From Lingula anatina (Eukaryota > Brachiopoda > Lingulata > Lingulida > Lingulidae), in NCBI RefSeq assembly GCF_001039355.2, contig NW_019773958.1:1225315-1289314 (forward strand): DNA of 64,000 nucleotides, read 5' to 3'. Position numbers and translations under genes: made by a program. Positions 1-44,412 of this stretch are shown here, in pieces (positions within the stretch are counted from its first letter, which is position 1; every line of letters starts with the position of its first letter). The notes beneath the pieces were generated by a model. The model saw nothing but the letters and a program-made list of their open reading frames with translations. It was not told the DNA's origin and made no database searches.

Positions 1-710
1 AGCCTAAACTTTGTATCAGAGATATGTTGTAAAAAAACAATAGAGAGTGCACAAATAAATATTTTCTCTGATCCAGTTAACTTAGAATGCAAAAAGATGC
101 AGAATAATTTTGATGATAGATAAAAAAAAGACCATAGATGGATGCAGGTTTTATATTGGAATATTTAAGCTTTAGGTTTTAAACAAAAGAGCATTTAATG
201 TTACAAAAGAGCAATGTCTCTAGAAACAGACATGGCCTTGGAATAAGTAATTACAAATGAAATGAATTAAAGATGAAAATGGTGTTTTAATGGCTCTGAT
301 GAAAGGTAAAGCAAGAAAAGTTAATTATTTGTCAAGGTCGTCTATGCATCAGTGAACACTCGTGACAAGGTTCTGATCATGTGTGACTGAATAGTATCTG
401 GAGCACACAGTAGACCTTTACTGATTCACATCATCCCATACAGGCCTACAAGTATATTGCTAGCAAATGAAGGCCAGCATATTTATGTAGTACAGCCTGA
501 ATTAGAGAAAATGGTCTTATCAAGCTGACTTATTTAAGCATACTGTCAATATTGGTCCAGTAACTAGACTAATTATTCAACTGATTTCACCTTGGGGAGG
601 GGGTTGAGGGAAATAATGGAATATAAATATTTTGTATAACCATCAAAATGTTAATATACTATCATGATGGTTGATGTCATCATACGTTTCTGTAACCTGT
701 GTTATTTTAG
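1..710. other. intron or 5' flank, no gene seen
   Basis: AT-rich sequence with no coding stretch that I can support. It ends in a clean 3' splice site (TTATTTTAG) in front of the first visible exon of the TBC/beta-propeller gene, so it is most likely intron of that gene. Confidence 0.6.
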
Positions 711-31823
<31,113 letters not shown>

Positions 31824-32102
31824 ATTATTTCTCAGTCAACCACTGGATAATTTCATCTTTTGTAAATTACCCAGGCATTTTGTCAATTGTCAATCAAGAA
31901 ACAATCATTGTTATTAAAAAAAAGTATTGCCAATATATATATATATATATATAGGATCGCCTTCCCTTGGAGCCAAAATCTAGTCCTTCAAACCCAAAAT
32001 GATTTCAAATTGGATTGCATTTTAGATTTTATACCTTATAACATTGTTGATGATATAATGTACCTTTATGTCAACTAACATGTTAGAATATGAATTAAAG
32101 TT

Positions 32103-32263
32103 GCGGTTGTGGATGACCCTGTCATTATGATTTAGTGTCTAAGTTAATTAAAATTTCAATTAAGTATTAACATTTGGATTTAGCAGTGCGTGGATGACAC
32201 TGTTATTAAGATTTAGTGTTTGAAGTTATTAAAAATTTTAATTAGGTATTAATATTTGGATTC
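32103..32263 (+). repeat. tandem duplication, about 83 bp x2
   Basis: GTGGATGACCCTGTCATTA with GATTTAGTGTCT, and then GTGGATGACACTGTTATTA with GATTTAGTGTTT, followed in both by TTAATTA(A/G)GTATTAA and TTTGGATT. Confidence 0.85.
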
Positions 32264-34117
32264 ATCAGTACATCATGTGCACTGACTTGTAACATATATG
32301 TGTACTTATGTAGTATGCTTACATAATGCCTATGATTATAATATTTGTTAAATGTTGACTTGTTTTATGAACATGTGTATATATGCATATGTCTACACAT
32401 CAAATATTTCATGATGGTTACTTACAATTGAATCTTTTTCATTAATTTTTTTTAATTTAGATATATGAAAATGGACCATATGATTTTTGTAATGCCCTCT
32501 TTTACATAATCTTTGTAAAATCAACATCTATTATCTTTCTGGACATCAGTTTCATAAGAAGTTGTTGAGTGAATCATAGTTAAAGAGGGTGTAATTAATA
32601 CAGTCATATAACTCTTAATTGAGGAACCAGATCATACAGGCTTTTTATAGTACTTAAACAGAGTGATTTATTTTTATAAACATGCATATGAACAGAGTAT
32701 TAAATGACATGGACCAACCGAGAAGATAAAGCTTGATTTATTTTCATGTCTGCTGCTTGGGCATTGGAATGCAACTCGTTTTATACAGACACAAATCTCA
32801 AACAGGCACATGCAGAATTAAACGTGTAAAATTTGCAGTCCCAAGTGAGAAGAAATCTCCAACATATGGATGGAGGGATTACGTGGTATAAAAACTACAT
32901 GTCAAAGAAAGCTTAACAGAAAATAACTCAAGATTTTGTGCTTCAAAATTGGTGAGAAATTGATGGTAAAGAATAAAGCATGCTTCTTATCATGGCTTAC
33001 ATAGAGCATTAATAATTAATTTTTTGTTATCTTATTAAAAGAGCAATATATTATTCTGTGATAATATAATCAGAAGTATGATTATTTTAGATTCAGAATT
33101 GTGCTTAAGTATATTTTGCTTACATATTTGTTGATATATACATGTATATATATATACACACATTGCTGATGTTTTTGTTGTTGTATATATTTAATGTTTT
33201 GCCTTAAAAATAATTAACATTCATGTACATAATTTTTTGTCAGCGGTGATGGTGGGTTTTATTGAAAAGTTGTTTGTTAAATATTGCCTAAAAAAGTCAA
33301 CAAAGAAACGGTGCTGATAGTTGCAACATTCATTGTTATATATTTGTTTTTAAATTGTTAAAATTAAGTGAATCAAGTGGCTCAGTTCATTGCCAGAAAT
33401 CAGAAAAACTATTCAGAGTGCAACAATGGAACAAAATGTTACTTAAAAGTTCTATTTTTTTATAGAAGTGTCAGTTTTGAGATATGGAAATAAAACACGA
33501 CAAATTACAACCTTTGAAACTTATAGACTTTTGTGTACTACGTACTTCTTTTTATGTTACAAATCTACAGGCGGATAGTTTTAAAATCAAATCATAAACA
33601 ATGGAAAAAGACAAACAGGATTGTTTATCTAAAACTAAATCTTTATGAAAGAAGAAATATTAACTTATTATGCTAAAGATATTCTACTTTATGGAAAGAT
33701 AGGGGTCAAGTCGTTTGTCATCTATCAGTTGGTAAATACAACATTATAAGCTTACAATACCCATGTAAGCTATATGCCATGTTGATAATAAAATCATAGA
33801 CATTGAATAATTTAACATTTTAGGAACTTCCTACATTTAACAACTCCACGGAATATATCTACTACTACAGTATATTGTCTCTCACATATAGAAAAAATTG
33901 ACTCAGCTTTTATATCAGCCGTGTGGTATTCAGTACAAGACGGTGTCAGTGCAGGTTAATATGATGGGTCTGATGGCCAGAGGGCAGCACATGATAGTAT
34001 CAGTGTAAAGTTGTCCACCTTGGCCAAACTCCCCTCAAGCCGACATTGATTTAGTATATCAGTATGGACATATAGGGGTACATTCAGAATAAAACTACCG
34101 GTATCGTACTAGGTTAT

Positions 34118-34262
34118 TCGTAGTAACTCCTGGGGACTCTCACTGAATGCAATCAGGTTAACACGCAACTGCTTGTTTCCAACGTACTCGTAAAATCACC
34201 AGCTTTTCTATATTCTACTCAACACCAGGAAGAGGCGTGTTAATATTTTAATCTGATTCCAT
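34118..34262 (+). mobile_element. palindromic element, older family
   Basis: The left arm GAATGCAATCAGGTTAACACG is mirrored by a right arm whose complement reads GAATGGAATCAGATTAA, with ATTAACACG. The same sequence, split by an insertion, is found at 47287-47328 and 47529-47570. Confidence 0.65.
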
Positions 34263-34359
34263 TCAAGCAGTGAAATTCCCTGCTGAGTTGAGTTGATCTA
34301 CGTAGAACACAAGTTTCATTGGGAAAGAGCCCTAAGTGACAAGGAGTAAAGATATCTAT

Positions 34360-34534
34360 GGCCCCATTCAGAATAGGGGAGTAACTAGTCCGAGGGTCAA
34401 ATATGGTGACCTACTGCAAAGCTTGCCATCTATTCTGCTAATAAACACTGAATAGATTCCCCTTGGGGAAGTATTCAAGTGGGTTGGCATTGTTTAGCCC
34501 TTGGGCTAGTTACTCCCCTATTCTGAATGGGGCC
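34360..34534 (+). mobile_element. 175-bp MITE with long terminal inverted repeats
   Basis: GGCCCCATTCAGAATAGGGG at the left is the exact inverted complement of the right end, which closes in CTGAATGGGGCC. The pairing extends through GAGTAACTAG. TAT flanks both ends. It sits 88 bp upstream of the DUF268 start codon. A truncated relative is at 53998-54133. Confidence 0.85.
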
Positions 34535-34622
34535 TATATAAAATATATATATTGTTAGAAATACTATTAAGTCACATCCCTGTAGACTGACCATTCCTTG
34601 TGGATAAGTTGAGGATAGAAGT

Positions 34623-36342
34623 ATGGTTCACAGAAATCTGCTGTATGGCTTGGCTGGTGTACTCGTGCTGATGGCGCTCTTGTTAATGGTAAGTTCTGGC
34701 TGGTGGAATCAGAATCATCCTTTCCTTTTCAGATCACTTTTGATTCTTGTGCAATGTTTGATGATTTTATGGGTAAGTTTGACTGAAGATGATGTTGAGT
34801 TCTTTCGAGATAATACCACACCACATTTTGGCTGTTTATTTGACTGGTGATAAGGTGTTTTTGGTGATGGATATATTGGAAGGTCTTTCATTCAGGTGTT
34901 ACTTTGCAGGAAGTTAGAAGAAGTCAGATCTGTGTATTGTTACAACAGTTGGCTGTGTGATTTGTATACAGATTTGGGTTGTAGAGGCTTACAAAGTTTC
35001 TTATGAATTATGAATTTGATTATAAACTGTATTTGGATCAAGTGGCTCTTTTGTTACCTTTAACGATGCACAGATTAGATAAATTTTAAAATAGAATTAT
35101 GTTCACAATTTTATCCTTGAGCTTAAATATTTTATATTTAAAATGATGGTCACAACATTTCTGGCTTACATGAAAGTTTTCTTCAAGTGAACTGAAGATG
35201 GGCTAGCTGTCACTTAAGTGACATGGTGACGTTTTGAAATGAGCTCAGTTATGCTTGTTTAGAAATCCAGTAATTTGAAAAAAAGCAGTGATTTTGTACT
35301 TTTTCAAAATTGTTCAATTACTATACATATCATAGTATTCGCAGTGTTCAAAATAGTTGTAATACTCATGTTCTTTCAGCTGCCAAAAAAGTTTGAAATG
35401 CTCAAGACAAATGGTGAACCAAACCATTTACATAACCAGCATCAGACAAAGGTCTCAAAGGATCGTCTGCGTGTGGCACCATCTATTGACAACTCCCTGT
35501 CTCCTCCTTGTGGAGAAGTCTGTGATTTTTCCATCCACAAAAGCAAAGGAATGTCTTTTGTCAAGAAGAATTTTAATTGTCATAACATATTTCTGAGACT
35601 TAAGTACCCTCCTGGAAAAGTGTATAAACCACCTCTACGAGAGCCACCTAAAGAGCTTTTGGATGCGTTCACACAAAATGGAGACATGGCACTGGGATCT
35701 TTTTACATGGATGGCACAACGGCTTCTAAGGGCTCCGTGTTTAAGATAGAGGACATGAACAAATTAATCAAGGACGATAAAGAGCTAAAAATGATTGGAA
35801 GTTACGGAAGAGAGAGTGCAAAGTTTAAGAATGGTCTCAGCAAATACAAATCTGAACTGACGGGCAAGTCTGGGATAGTGATTGGGAGTATTCGTCCTTG
35901 GATAGAAGTAATGCTTATAAACATAGGTGTCAAGCATGTGACAACAGTAGATTATAATTCTGTCATATTTGAGCATCCTCAGATATCGTTTAAACTGATG
36001 CCAGACTTGGCAGATGAAAGTATAAAAAATCAGCCACCGCAGTTTGATTTTGCTGCATCATTTTCTTCTTTAGAACACTCAGGACTTGGTCGCTATGGCG
36101 ACCCTATTAATCCGTATGGTGATTTTGAAGCTGCAGCGCAAATATGGTGCATGCTTAAGCCTGGTGGGTTATTTTTTCTTGGTGTTCCTGCTTCATTTGG
36201 AAAGAGAAAAGGGACGCTGGATTATAATGCACATCGTATCTACGGTGAAGCTCGTATCGAGCAACTCACGGCAAACTTTGAGGAAATTTATAGGTTTCAT
36301 ACTGGTATTCACGGTGTATTTGTGTTGAGAAAGCGAGTGTGA
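34623..36342 (+). CDS. DUF268 family membrane-anchored protein, methyltransferase-like
   Basis: Two exons: 34623-34688 (ATG, 22 codons, donor ATG then GTAAGT) and 35380-36342 (acceptor TTCTTTCAG, TGA), phase 0, 342 residues. Exon 1 is a single hydrophobic segment (LLYGLAGVLVLMALLLM), so a type II membrane protein, probably Golgi or ER, is expected. The body matches DUF268 as I know it from nematodes and other invertebrates: GIVIGSIRPWIEVMLINIGV followed by VTTVDYN (a class I methyltransferase-like glycine/acid pair), ASFSSLEHSGLGRYGDPINP, and MLKPGGLFFLGVPA. The reaction and substrate are unknown. AATAAA at 36500-36505 is a likely poly(A) signal. It converges with GABBR1. Confidence 0.88.
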
Positions 36343-36499
36343 TCAGATCGCCCTGAGGTTCAGAGCCTGTATTGGAACCTCTCTGAATATCAGTACTTTA
36401 AAACTGCATTAGATCAATGAATCTGTGAGTGGGGGTTATTGATAATATATGGAAATCATTGGCAAGGAGGAAGATGTACTCTTCATGCACATTAAATAC

Positions 36500-36505
36500 A
36501 ATAAA
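36500..36505 (+). promoter_or_regulatory. poly(A) signal AATAAA of the DUF268 gene
   Basis: First canonical hexamer after the stop, 158 bp downstream. Confidence 0.5.
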
Positions 36506-37996
36506 GTTATCTGGTTTGCAGAACTGAAAGTGGTGTGATACACCAAAAAGTAATTAAAAAGCAAAAAATGTAAAATATGGATTTGATAGCATGGCGTCAA
36601 ACCAGAAGTGATGAGGTGAACTGTCTCCTGTTTAAGTGGCTCTTGCTCCCCCTCAGGGACAACATTTATCATTATGCCTAACATGAAACAACCAGATATG
36701 ACTCCCATAATTTTAAACGCCCTCACTTCATCTCATAAGTTTTGATAGCATGTCGTCCAAATTTGCATAAGAATTTTGACATGTTACAATTCTCTCACCA
36801 AGACTTGCATCATAAAATATTTAATGCAAATGGTGATCTAAGTTAAGTATAATGTTATCTGGCATTTTTCACCTCAGCTATTTAGTTTGAAGAGTATATA
36901 TTTATCTAGTAGGTCCCTTTCTTCAGATACTGAAAATAAAAGTTACTAATTTTAACTGAAAAGACTTATTAGTAACCTTTCCTTTTTATTTTATTTTACT
37001 TTATCATTATTATTATTATCACATTTTGTACTGGTGACATTGTAAAATTATTTAGTTAAGTAAAATAAGAAAAATTAACGATATTATGTTGACAACCAGT
37101 GTTTATTTGAGAAAAGAAACAACTATGAATTGAATTGCCATGATAAATAACAAAATTTGATTTCTGACCTTGTTCTTTGGACATTTAACATCACAGCCAA
37201 TGGAGGGTAAAAACATAAGTTAACAAGATGTATTTTTAGAATGAAAAATTAAACTTGTTCAAACAAAAAAATATTTTAATCTAATTAAAATGAGTGAAAG
37301 CTATAACAAAAAATGTATATATAAAATGAACAAAAATAATAAAATAATACTGTATATTATACTAAACTATGCATTATTAACCAAAGTTACACTCTGAAAT
37401 TCATAATTATAATGTTTACACTGCAAGGGTGCTAAATGCCCCTGAAAATGATCTCTTCTCATCTAATCTCGCAGTTATTACAAAATGCTGCATTCCTGTG
37501 GTCTTTTTTTGCATATATTTAACCCAAATTCAAAGACTCATCCGTCACTTATAAACAGGTAAATAATATACTGATATATTTCTAACAGGTGATACTAAAT
37601 AAAATGCACATACTGGCATGAACCTGGAGTTGTGCCAGTAAAAATCCAACCCCTCCAAAAAGTCACCATTTTACTGACGGTGTTTCCATCACCATGGAAG
37701 AAATAGTTCATCATCAGTTAATTCTATAGTATGGGCACCATCCAAAGGAGATTAAAAATTTTGATTTGTCATATTCCCATTCTACTCATTTTTAACTACC
37801 AGTAACTACGGAAATAAATTCCTTAGATATCCAATGTAAACCTGGGCCAATATGGCCCATTATCCCCTCAGAATAAATAATAAAAACAAGTGAAAGTGCT
37901 TTCTGCCACTTGTATAGAGGCACAGCACAACTAATATGTACTGTTCACTAAATATCAATGTACTATTTACAGTCTTCTATTTATGACTTCATGCTA
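36506..37996. other. convergent intergenic spacer, no gene seen
   Basis: AT-rich sequence between the 3' ends of the DUF268 gene and GABBR1. No exon-like sequence on either strand. Confidence 0.6.
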
Positions 37997-38002
37997 TTTA
38001 TT
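37997..38002 (-). promoter_or_regulatory. candidate poly(A) signal of GABBR1
   Basis: TTTATT on the plus strand (AATAAA on the minus strand), about 125 bp past the GABBR1 stop codon. Confidence 0.4.
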
Positions 38003-38125
38003 GTTAATTTTCATAAACCAAAATATAAATGAAATCAGAGCATTGCACAGTCAGTAAAAGAGAAGTGTTGTACCACGTAAATATGAATTAAAATAATGAG
38101 AAAACAAGAACACAAATCTGCAATA

Positions 38126-38716
38126 TCATAGACTAATCTCCATTATGGCATTTTCTTGCAGGCTGTTCACTTTCTGGTCTTTCCTGTCTATTTTTGGGGT
38201 CACATGCAGATCAGCCACAATGGCCGAGTCACTATTTCCATCATTCCCTATAGTCAGAGCATCCTCTACCTTCAGGGATTGCCTCAGGTTGGTCTTGGTG
38301 GCACTGCCAGTTTTGATATTGTCATGTGTCATGGCTATTGTTGTGGGTGCCGTTGTACAGGTCGTGAAAGTACTGTAACTGTCAAAAACACTATCTCCAT
38401 TGCTTTGGTAATGGGTGGGGCTGCTGTCTGAAGTCATGCTTCCCATTTTTGCAGTAAAGTTTCTAGAAGTTTTTCGCCTGAGAAGATTTTGGGGTGTGTC
38501 GTCTGCAGCAAAAGGTGGTGACCTCTGGTGGTACTGGCTGGCTTTATCCTGCAGATGTTTATGTAGCTGACGAATATGATCTTCCTTCTGCAAAATATAG
38601 CAAATACTTTATGTTAAGTACAATTATATGATGCAAGCTTCTGCATAATAATGCTCGTTTTAATCCCTGCTTTAAATTTGTGTCATAATAGAAATTACTC
38701 TTTTGAAAAAAAAAAA

Positions 38717-38765
<49 letters not shown>

Positions 38766-39056
38766 CAGGTTTAAATATATTGCATTCTTTTATATCAAAT
38801 TGCCTTTAAAGTTAAGTACATAAAACTATCATTTTAATGGTCTGTTTTAATTTGCTGTATTTTTTTCACACTTCTTAGGACATATTTTATTTCACATATG
38901 TTCTATATTCAGGACTACCTCTGATATTGCTTTCTTAAGATCCTCGTTATCTGTGACTAGCTGGTTGTATCTGCCCTCATCTTCTTGAACCACAGTAGCA
39001 TCTGTCAGGGAGACATTCTCAGCTCCATCTCGGGGGTTCCTTATTATTTCTATAAT
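38126..39056 (-). CDS. GABBR1: cytoplasmic coiled-coil tail exons of GABBR1
   Basis: Exon 39056-38919 and the last exon 38587-38126 encode the tail. The coiled coil runs through [18 protein letters not shown] into [16 protein letters not shown], as used for pairing with subunit 2. After it comes a Ser/Thr-rich tail with the basic patch LLRRKTSRN. The mammalian RSRR retention signal is not present in that exact form. Confidence 0.88.
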
Positions 39057-42000
39057 CTGCAAAATGTTTTGAAAAATTGACAGAGGTGACAGACGCTGGA
39101 CTGACTTCTGAACAGAATGTTTAGAATTTTTCAAAGTATTCACATCATTGGTAAATTTTGTACTTTTTTGCAACATTCTCCGCATGGGCCCTTGAGAATA
39201 AAAAGAAATACAAATTTTAAGTAAAAAAAATTCATAAAGATCATTGTCAAACTGAAATGGAAACCATGGTTAAGAAATCTTCAAAAAATGCAAAATTAAT
39301 TTGACTTTCTGGTGCTAAAACTTAACAAATATATAAGATTTGTCAAGTGAAACAGTCAAATAAACTGGCAGTAAAGATTAATATAAAATAGATAATTGTT
39401 AAAGTTACTTCCAACAGTAAAGAACTTCACATATAGATAATTTCATTGCATATGCCATATACAGTAACATCACAAACTAAAACACTCAGATATCTAACAA
39501 TGTCCTCTCAGTGAAATCACCTTAAAAACCAAGCTCACCTTTGGTACAAAAATCAGCCCCATGGAGAGAAAAGAACACAATATGATTGCTATGGAGACAA
39601 AGGCAAAGCTGGCATCAGGCTGGCTGCGTATGACAAGTGTCACTGGACCTGTGATAAGACTGACCACCTAGACAAGATAAGAGTTTATTCAGCCATTGAT
39701 ATACAAATTAAAATTCACATATAATAACATAAATCAGATTGCTATTCAGATAAAATGTATAAAGTATAAGGTAACAATATAGTTTATTAAAATATGGTTA
39801 CTAAAAATTCTATTTTTTTTTGTTGTTGTTGTTGTTGTTACTTCTATTGAAATAATTTACTACATATAAGCAGTCTACATAATTATGTTGACAGCCAGAA
39901 CACAGCATACACTTAATGGTGAATACAAACAGGACAATCATTTTAGATGAAGTTAAATATAGTAGACTTTTATCAAATATACCAATTTCATGTGTAGTCA
40001 CTGTGTTAAAAAGTCATTATCTGTAGCAGCAGCAAACCCTGTTCAGAAATGCTAAAAACTTCACTTAACATTTTAAAATTTCTTATAGCCTGCTAGTAGT
40101 AATGAATAAAAATCAGACTGAGAAATGAAATTAAGGCAATATTTCAATGAGAAGTGCATCTACCCACCACAACATTATAGATACTCATTCCAATAAAGCG
40201 GGAGTCATTCACTTGTTTCATCTTTATACTCCTTGTTTCATAGGCAAGAAATAGTCCAAATAAAAGTAGAAGGCCCTTGTATCCAAACACAACACCTGAA
40301 AAAGAAAAAAAAAACACTGCCTTATACTGAAGTGCAAAATATCAAAAGAAGAAAATACTGTTGGTCATTCAATATCTGTTCCTTTGTCTGATATCTATAC
40401 TCTTACATGTAGTAAATTCAGGGTTCAAAGAATTTGCCTTAACACACTACCAACACAGCCTATCTCAATGCAGTCTCCCTACACACACTTAGTACAACAT
40501 ACACATGTAATGAACACAGTGTCAAACCTAAAAATATCACTCCAAACAAACTGTCAAACCCAACACCATGTCATCGCTAACACAAAACACATTGTCATAC
40601 CTTATACATTGCCACGCTTAACACATTGTCGAAGCTTGCACATTGTCACATCTAACACACTGTAACAACAAACACAGTGTCACACCTAACACAATCACAT
40701 CTTACTGTACATCATATCCTACCTATCCATATCATAAAGTGGTGGGATTCACAGTGCTCCAGCTGTGGCAATATCTTCACATCTTTATGGATATCTGGAG
40801 GGTCTTCCTGGGGGAAATCTTCCAGCTCTCTGTACAAAGGATCCAGCACCTGCCACACAGTGAGAGCAGCCAGGTCCAGAACCAGGATGACGATGAGGAC
40901 GATGTGGAGCTCCCACTCCTTCATTAACTGAAACATGATAGCATATACATCATGAAAATGAACTCATCATCTTAGACTGGGTTTGCATACCTGGATTGAC
41001 CTAACAGGAACAATCCATCTCCAATGAGTTTCTGACTAAATTGCTTTCATCTTAAGCAGCTTTGAGGTCTGGCACGGCTACTAAAGCTGCTAAACAATAA
41101 TTAATTACCCCTTAGCAGCTTCAATAGGCGTGAAAGACATCTAAGCCACTTATATGATTGCAAATTAGCAAGAATCTCCTTGGAGATAGATCAATCCACA
41201 GTTAGAATGATAGGGTCTGGGAATGGTCCCTTAGATTATTCAAATTTTAAATGAATTTGCTTAAAAGAGGTTATCATGAACCAAAAAGATCTGATTATGT
41301 ACCAGTATATCGATCTGTGTTTTGTAAACTCGAAAACATTGTTTAAATTAATAAAATAAAGCCTTTAAAGTGAAACAATGATGTGTCAAGTGATGTATCA
41401 AAGACAATGTCCTCACCTCTCCTTCTTTCTTCCCCCTGGTGGTCCACCTGTGAACTGCTGAGATCTTGGAGAACATGGAGCCATAGCCGAGAAGGAAGCC
41501 AATAGACAGCAGCCATAGTCTGGCCTGGGGATAAAGTAGATTCAACAATTCTTTAGCCAATTTATTACAGACTGACAGCATTTCAAGTGTAAAGCAGCAT
41601 TTTGGATAGTAATTTGCTTAGTCAGTGGCTTATAACAAAGGGGCAGTTTTAAGATAACTTTGTGAGTTCCAGCAGAGCCTGCAGACAAGACGGGTCAGGG
41701 TTAAAACCATGAGCACTGCTAGTGCTCACAATGGTGATTAAATATCATAATGCCAGCAATACGTTTCCTGCACTTATCACTACAATCATATAAAATGGGT
41801 ATTCATATTTTGACATAAAAGCAGTTTTCATATTTAATTATTACATATCATATTTAATTATTACATGTATGAACTCTTTAAATCCATGCTCCACATTTGT
41901 CTCAGCACTGTGCACTATTAATATAAATATTTAAGATAAAAAACATAAAATTCTAAAAATGTAAAGTAACATACTCAAAAATAGAATTATAAAGTCTGAA

Positions 42001-44324
42001 AAGTGCTTTTGTTGCTCTGTTGTACATGTGAAATTAACTGGTCCTATACCGAATCCAAATACAAGATGTTTGTGACTAATTAAACTTACATGTTTCAGGC
42101 TACATATTAAGTATATTGAATATATAAATGCATACTTCCAGTTTAAAAAAGTATTATCCCTACCTGGCACATCTGGGGGAAAACCTCAGGTGGAATAAAC
42201 TGTCCGTCCAGTCCTTGTAGGAAGACACAAAACAGGCAGATCATACAGCCTATCACAGTGATGTTGTTCACATCTGGGTGGGACATACGGATCAACCTGG
42301 AAGACACAGCAACTGATGGAAAAAACAGGGCAGCAATGCCATCTGGCGGGCAATAGGCAAATAACTCATTACAGTGCAAAAAATCTCACACAGAGACTTT
42401 TAAATAATGTCTACTAAAGCATTTTAAAAATGAGACTGATGACAATTACTGTGGTACTGAGAGAGAGAATGAAAAAAGTCATCAAAATATATCCTCTTTT
42501 GCTTCCTTCTGCTTGCCTTTACTTGTTTTCGTCATTCAGTTTCATATCTATACGTTCTACATGTGCACATACCTACGATGTCTATGTTTATAGTTGAACA
42601 GCAAGCAGCCGACGCCCACGAGGATCCCCAGTGCAGCAAACACTGATATGGCGATATACGTCCCCACTGACAGCACTCTGAGTGTGGGTTCCAATAATGT
42701 TCTGTCTGCAGGCGGCTGGCCATCTGAAAGTTTTGAAAATAAGTCAGCAAAGCTGTCAAATGGACAGAAATGTACAGACAAAAAGCAGAAAATAATGATG
42801 CACATAAAAGGTTATTATGATGCAATAATACATTAGGCCTAACAGCAAAGTCAGTGCCAAATGTCAACTATGCCCGTCCTTTAGTATAAAAAAAATATAT
42901 ATATATAAACTTGGAGGTATTTTTTTAAATGCACAACATCGCATCCATTGTCTTTAACTTATTTACCTGGTTTCTTACATTTTATGATATGTGAACATAA
43001 AGTTACAATGAATAAGGATTCTTTAAATATTAAGACAAGAAATATCCCTAAAATGTCCCTTTCCTAATTTTTGTCCATATGTCAGCCATGAAATCAAAAG
43101 TTGTGACTCACCAATCCATTGTTCGATATTGTACCAGATCAGCTTGTCTGCTACATAATCATAGAAACCAGTCTTATTGTAGATACCACCTGCAAGGTAG
43201 AATACAATGGGCTTTGTGCACAGGTCAATACCAGGTGAGAGTTCAAATTTAAGAAATTTAAACTTTATCCAGTTATGTTCGATTTTGAAATTCAAGCTCT
43301 TTCATACATAATTTCATCTAATTCTGTAGCCTGTTTTACGTACCAACCATCTGTTCTATCTGGACCCATGCTATCCGGTCACCCTCGGACGTAAAAGAGA
43401 CTGGACCCTGGAATGGAATGTTTACATTGGTTAAAGGACAGTAAAACAGCTGATTACCCCACAAAACCAATCACTGCTACTGATATCATTCATGATACAA
43501 TTTTATGTACACTGAAGTGATTGAAAAGAAAAACAATTTGTTGCAAATTTTCTTTCAGCATTGATGATGAAACAACTAGCTAATACAATCTATTAGACTA
43601 AGTCCCTTAATGCTTGGGATATAGACAAATTGTTACGTGAAAATATACTCATCATCTGAAAGTCAGCCAACAACAGTACATGTACATGTACCTGTGAAAT
43701 GTACTGAGTACTGTACAAATTTGATTTTGGAAAGTAATAACTAGCATTCATTCTTCCACTTACCGAGACTCCAAGAAAGTTAGTAGAGTTCATGGCATTG
43801 TAAATCTCTTCCATTATTTCTCTTTTTGAATATTCAAAATCTTCAAGTTTCAGTCCTTTCGCAGCAAGCCTGGATAACAAACAACATCAGCATATATTGT
43901 GCGGCCACCTACTGGCTGCCTATGGACATTATGATGAGCAAAACCATTCACTGACTGTCCAAAGTGTTAGGAAACACATTTTTTGTTTCAAAATTGAACT
44001 GTTCACATTAAACATCAGACAGATTTTTACTGTCATACATGATGAATAATAATATTACTTGCTATATATAATGTCATTAAATAGTATCTATTTACTTTCT
44101 TGAAATAGTGAATGATAACATCTATTTCAAGTTGCAATGAATATGTAGTCAACTGACTTTTAATATTAAGCTATAAAAGCACATGGTGCTGTAGCTGATC
44201 AAAAGATTGTGATCTCTTAGAAAAGAGTCAAGTCCTGTACCTTTCTATACAAGGTTCCATAATCAAAGGAATCAAGTGTGTACATGTGTATGTGCATGCA
44301 TGCAACTGAAATCATAAGCCAACA

Positions 44325-44412
<88 letters not shown>

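Larger units (their letters stand above)
31824..34359. other. 3' UTR and intergenic region after the TBC gene
   Basis: No coding stretch. AATAAA hexamers at 32972-32977 and near 33486 are candidate poly(A) signals but lie far from the stop. It contains a (TA)n run near 31936-31953, an 83-bp tandem duplication at 32103-32263, TA/CA runs near 33140-33162, and a palindromic element near 34118-34262. Confidence 0.55.

Noticed and set aside
34689-34850. Continuation of the DUF268 start exon as a 75-residue open frame
   Set aside because: GTAAGT directly after codon 22 and the phase-0 acceptor at 35380 give the full DUF268 protein. The read-through has no family match.
35275-35379. Upstream extension of the second DUF268 exon
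   Set aside because: The open frame starts at a non-ATG codon and reads through a polypyrimidine tract and acceptor (TTCTTTCAG). The anchor exon at 34623 gives a better start.
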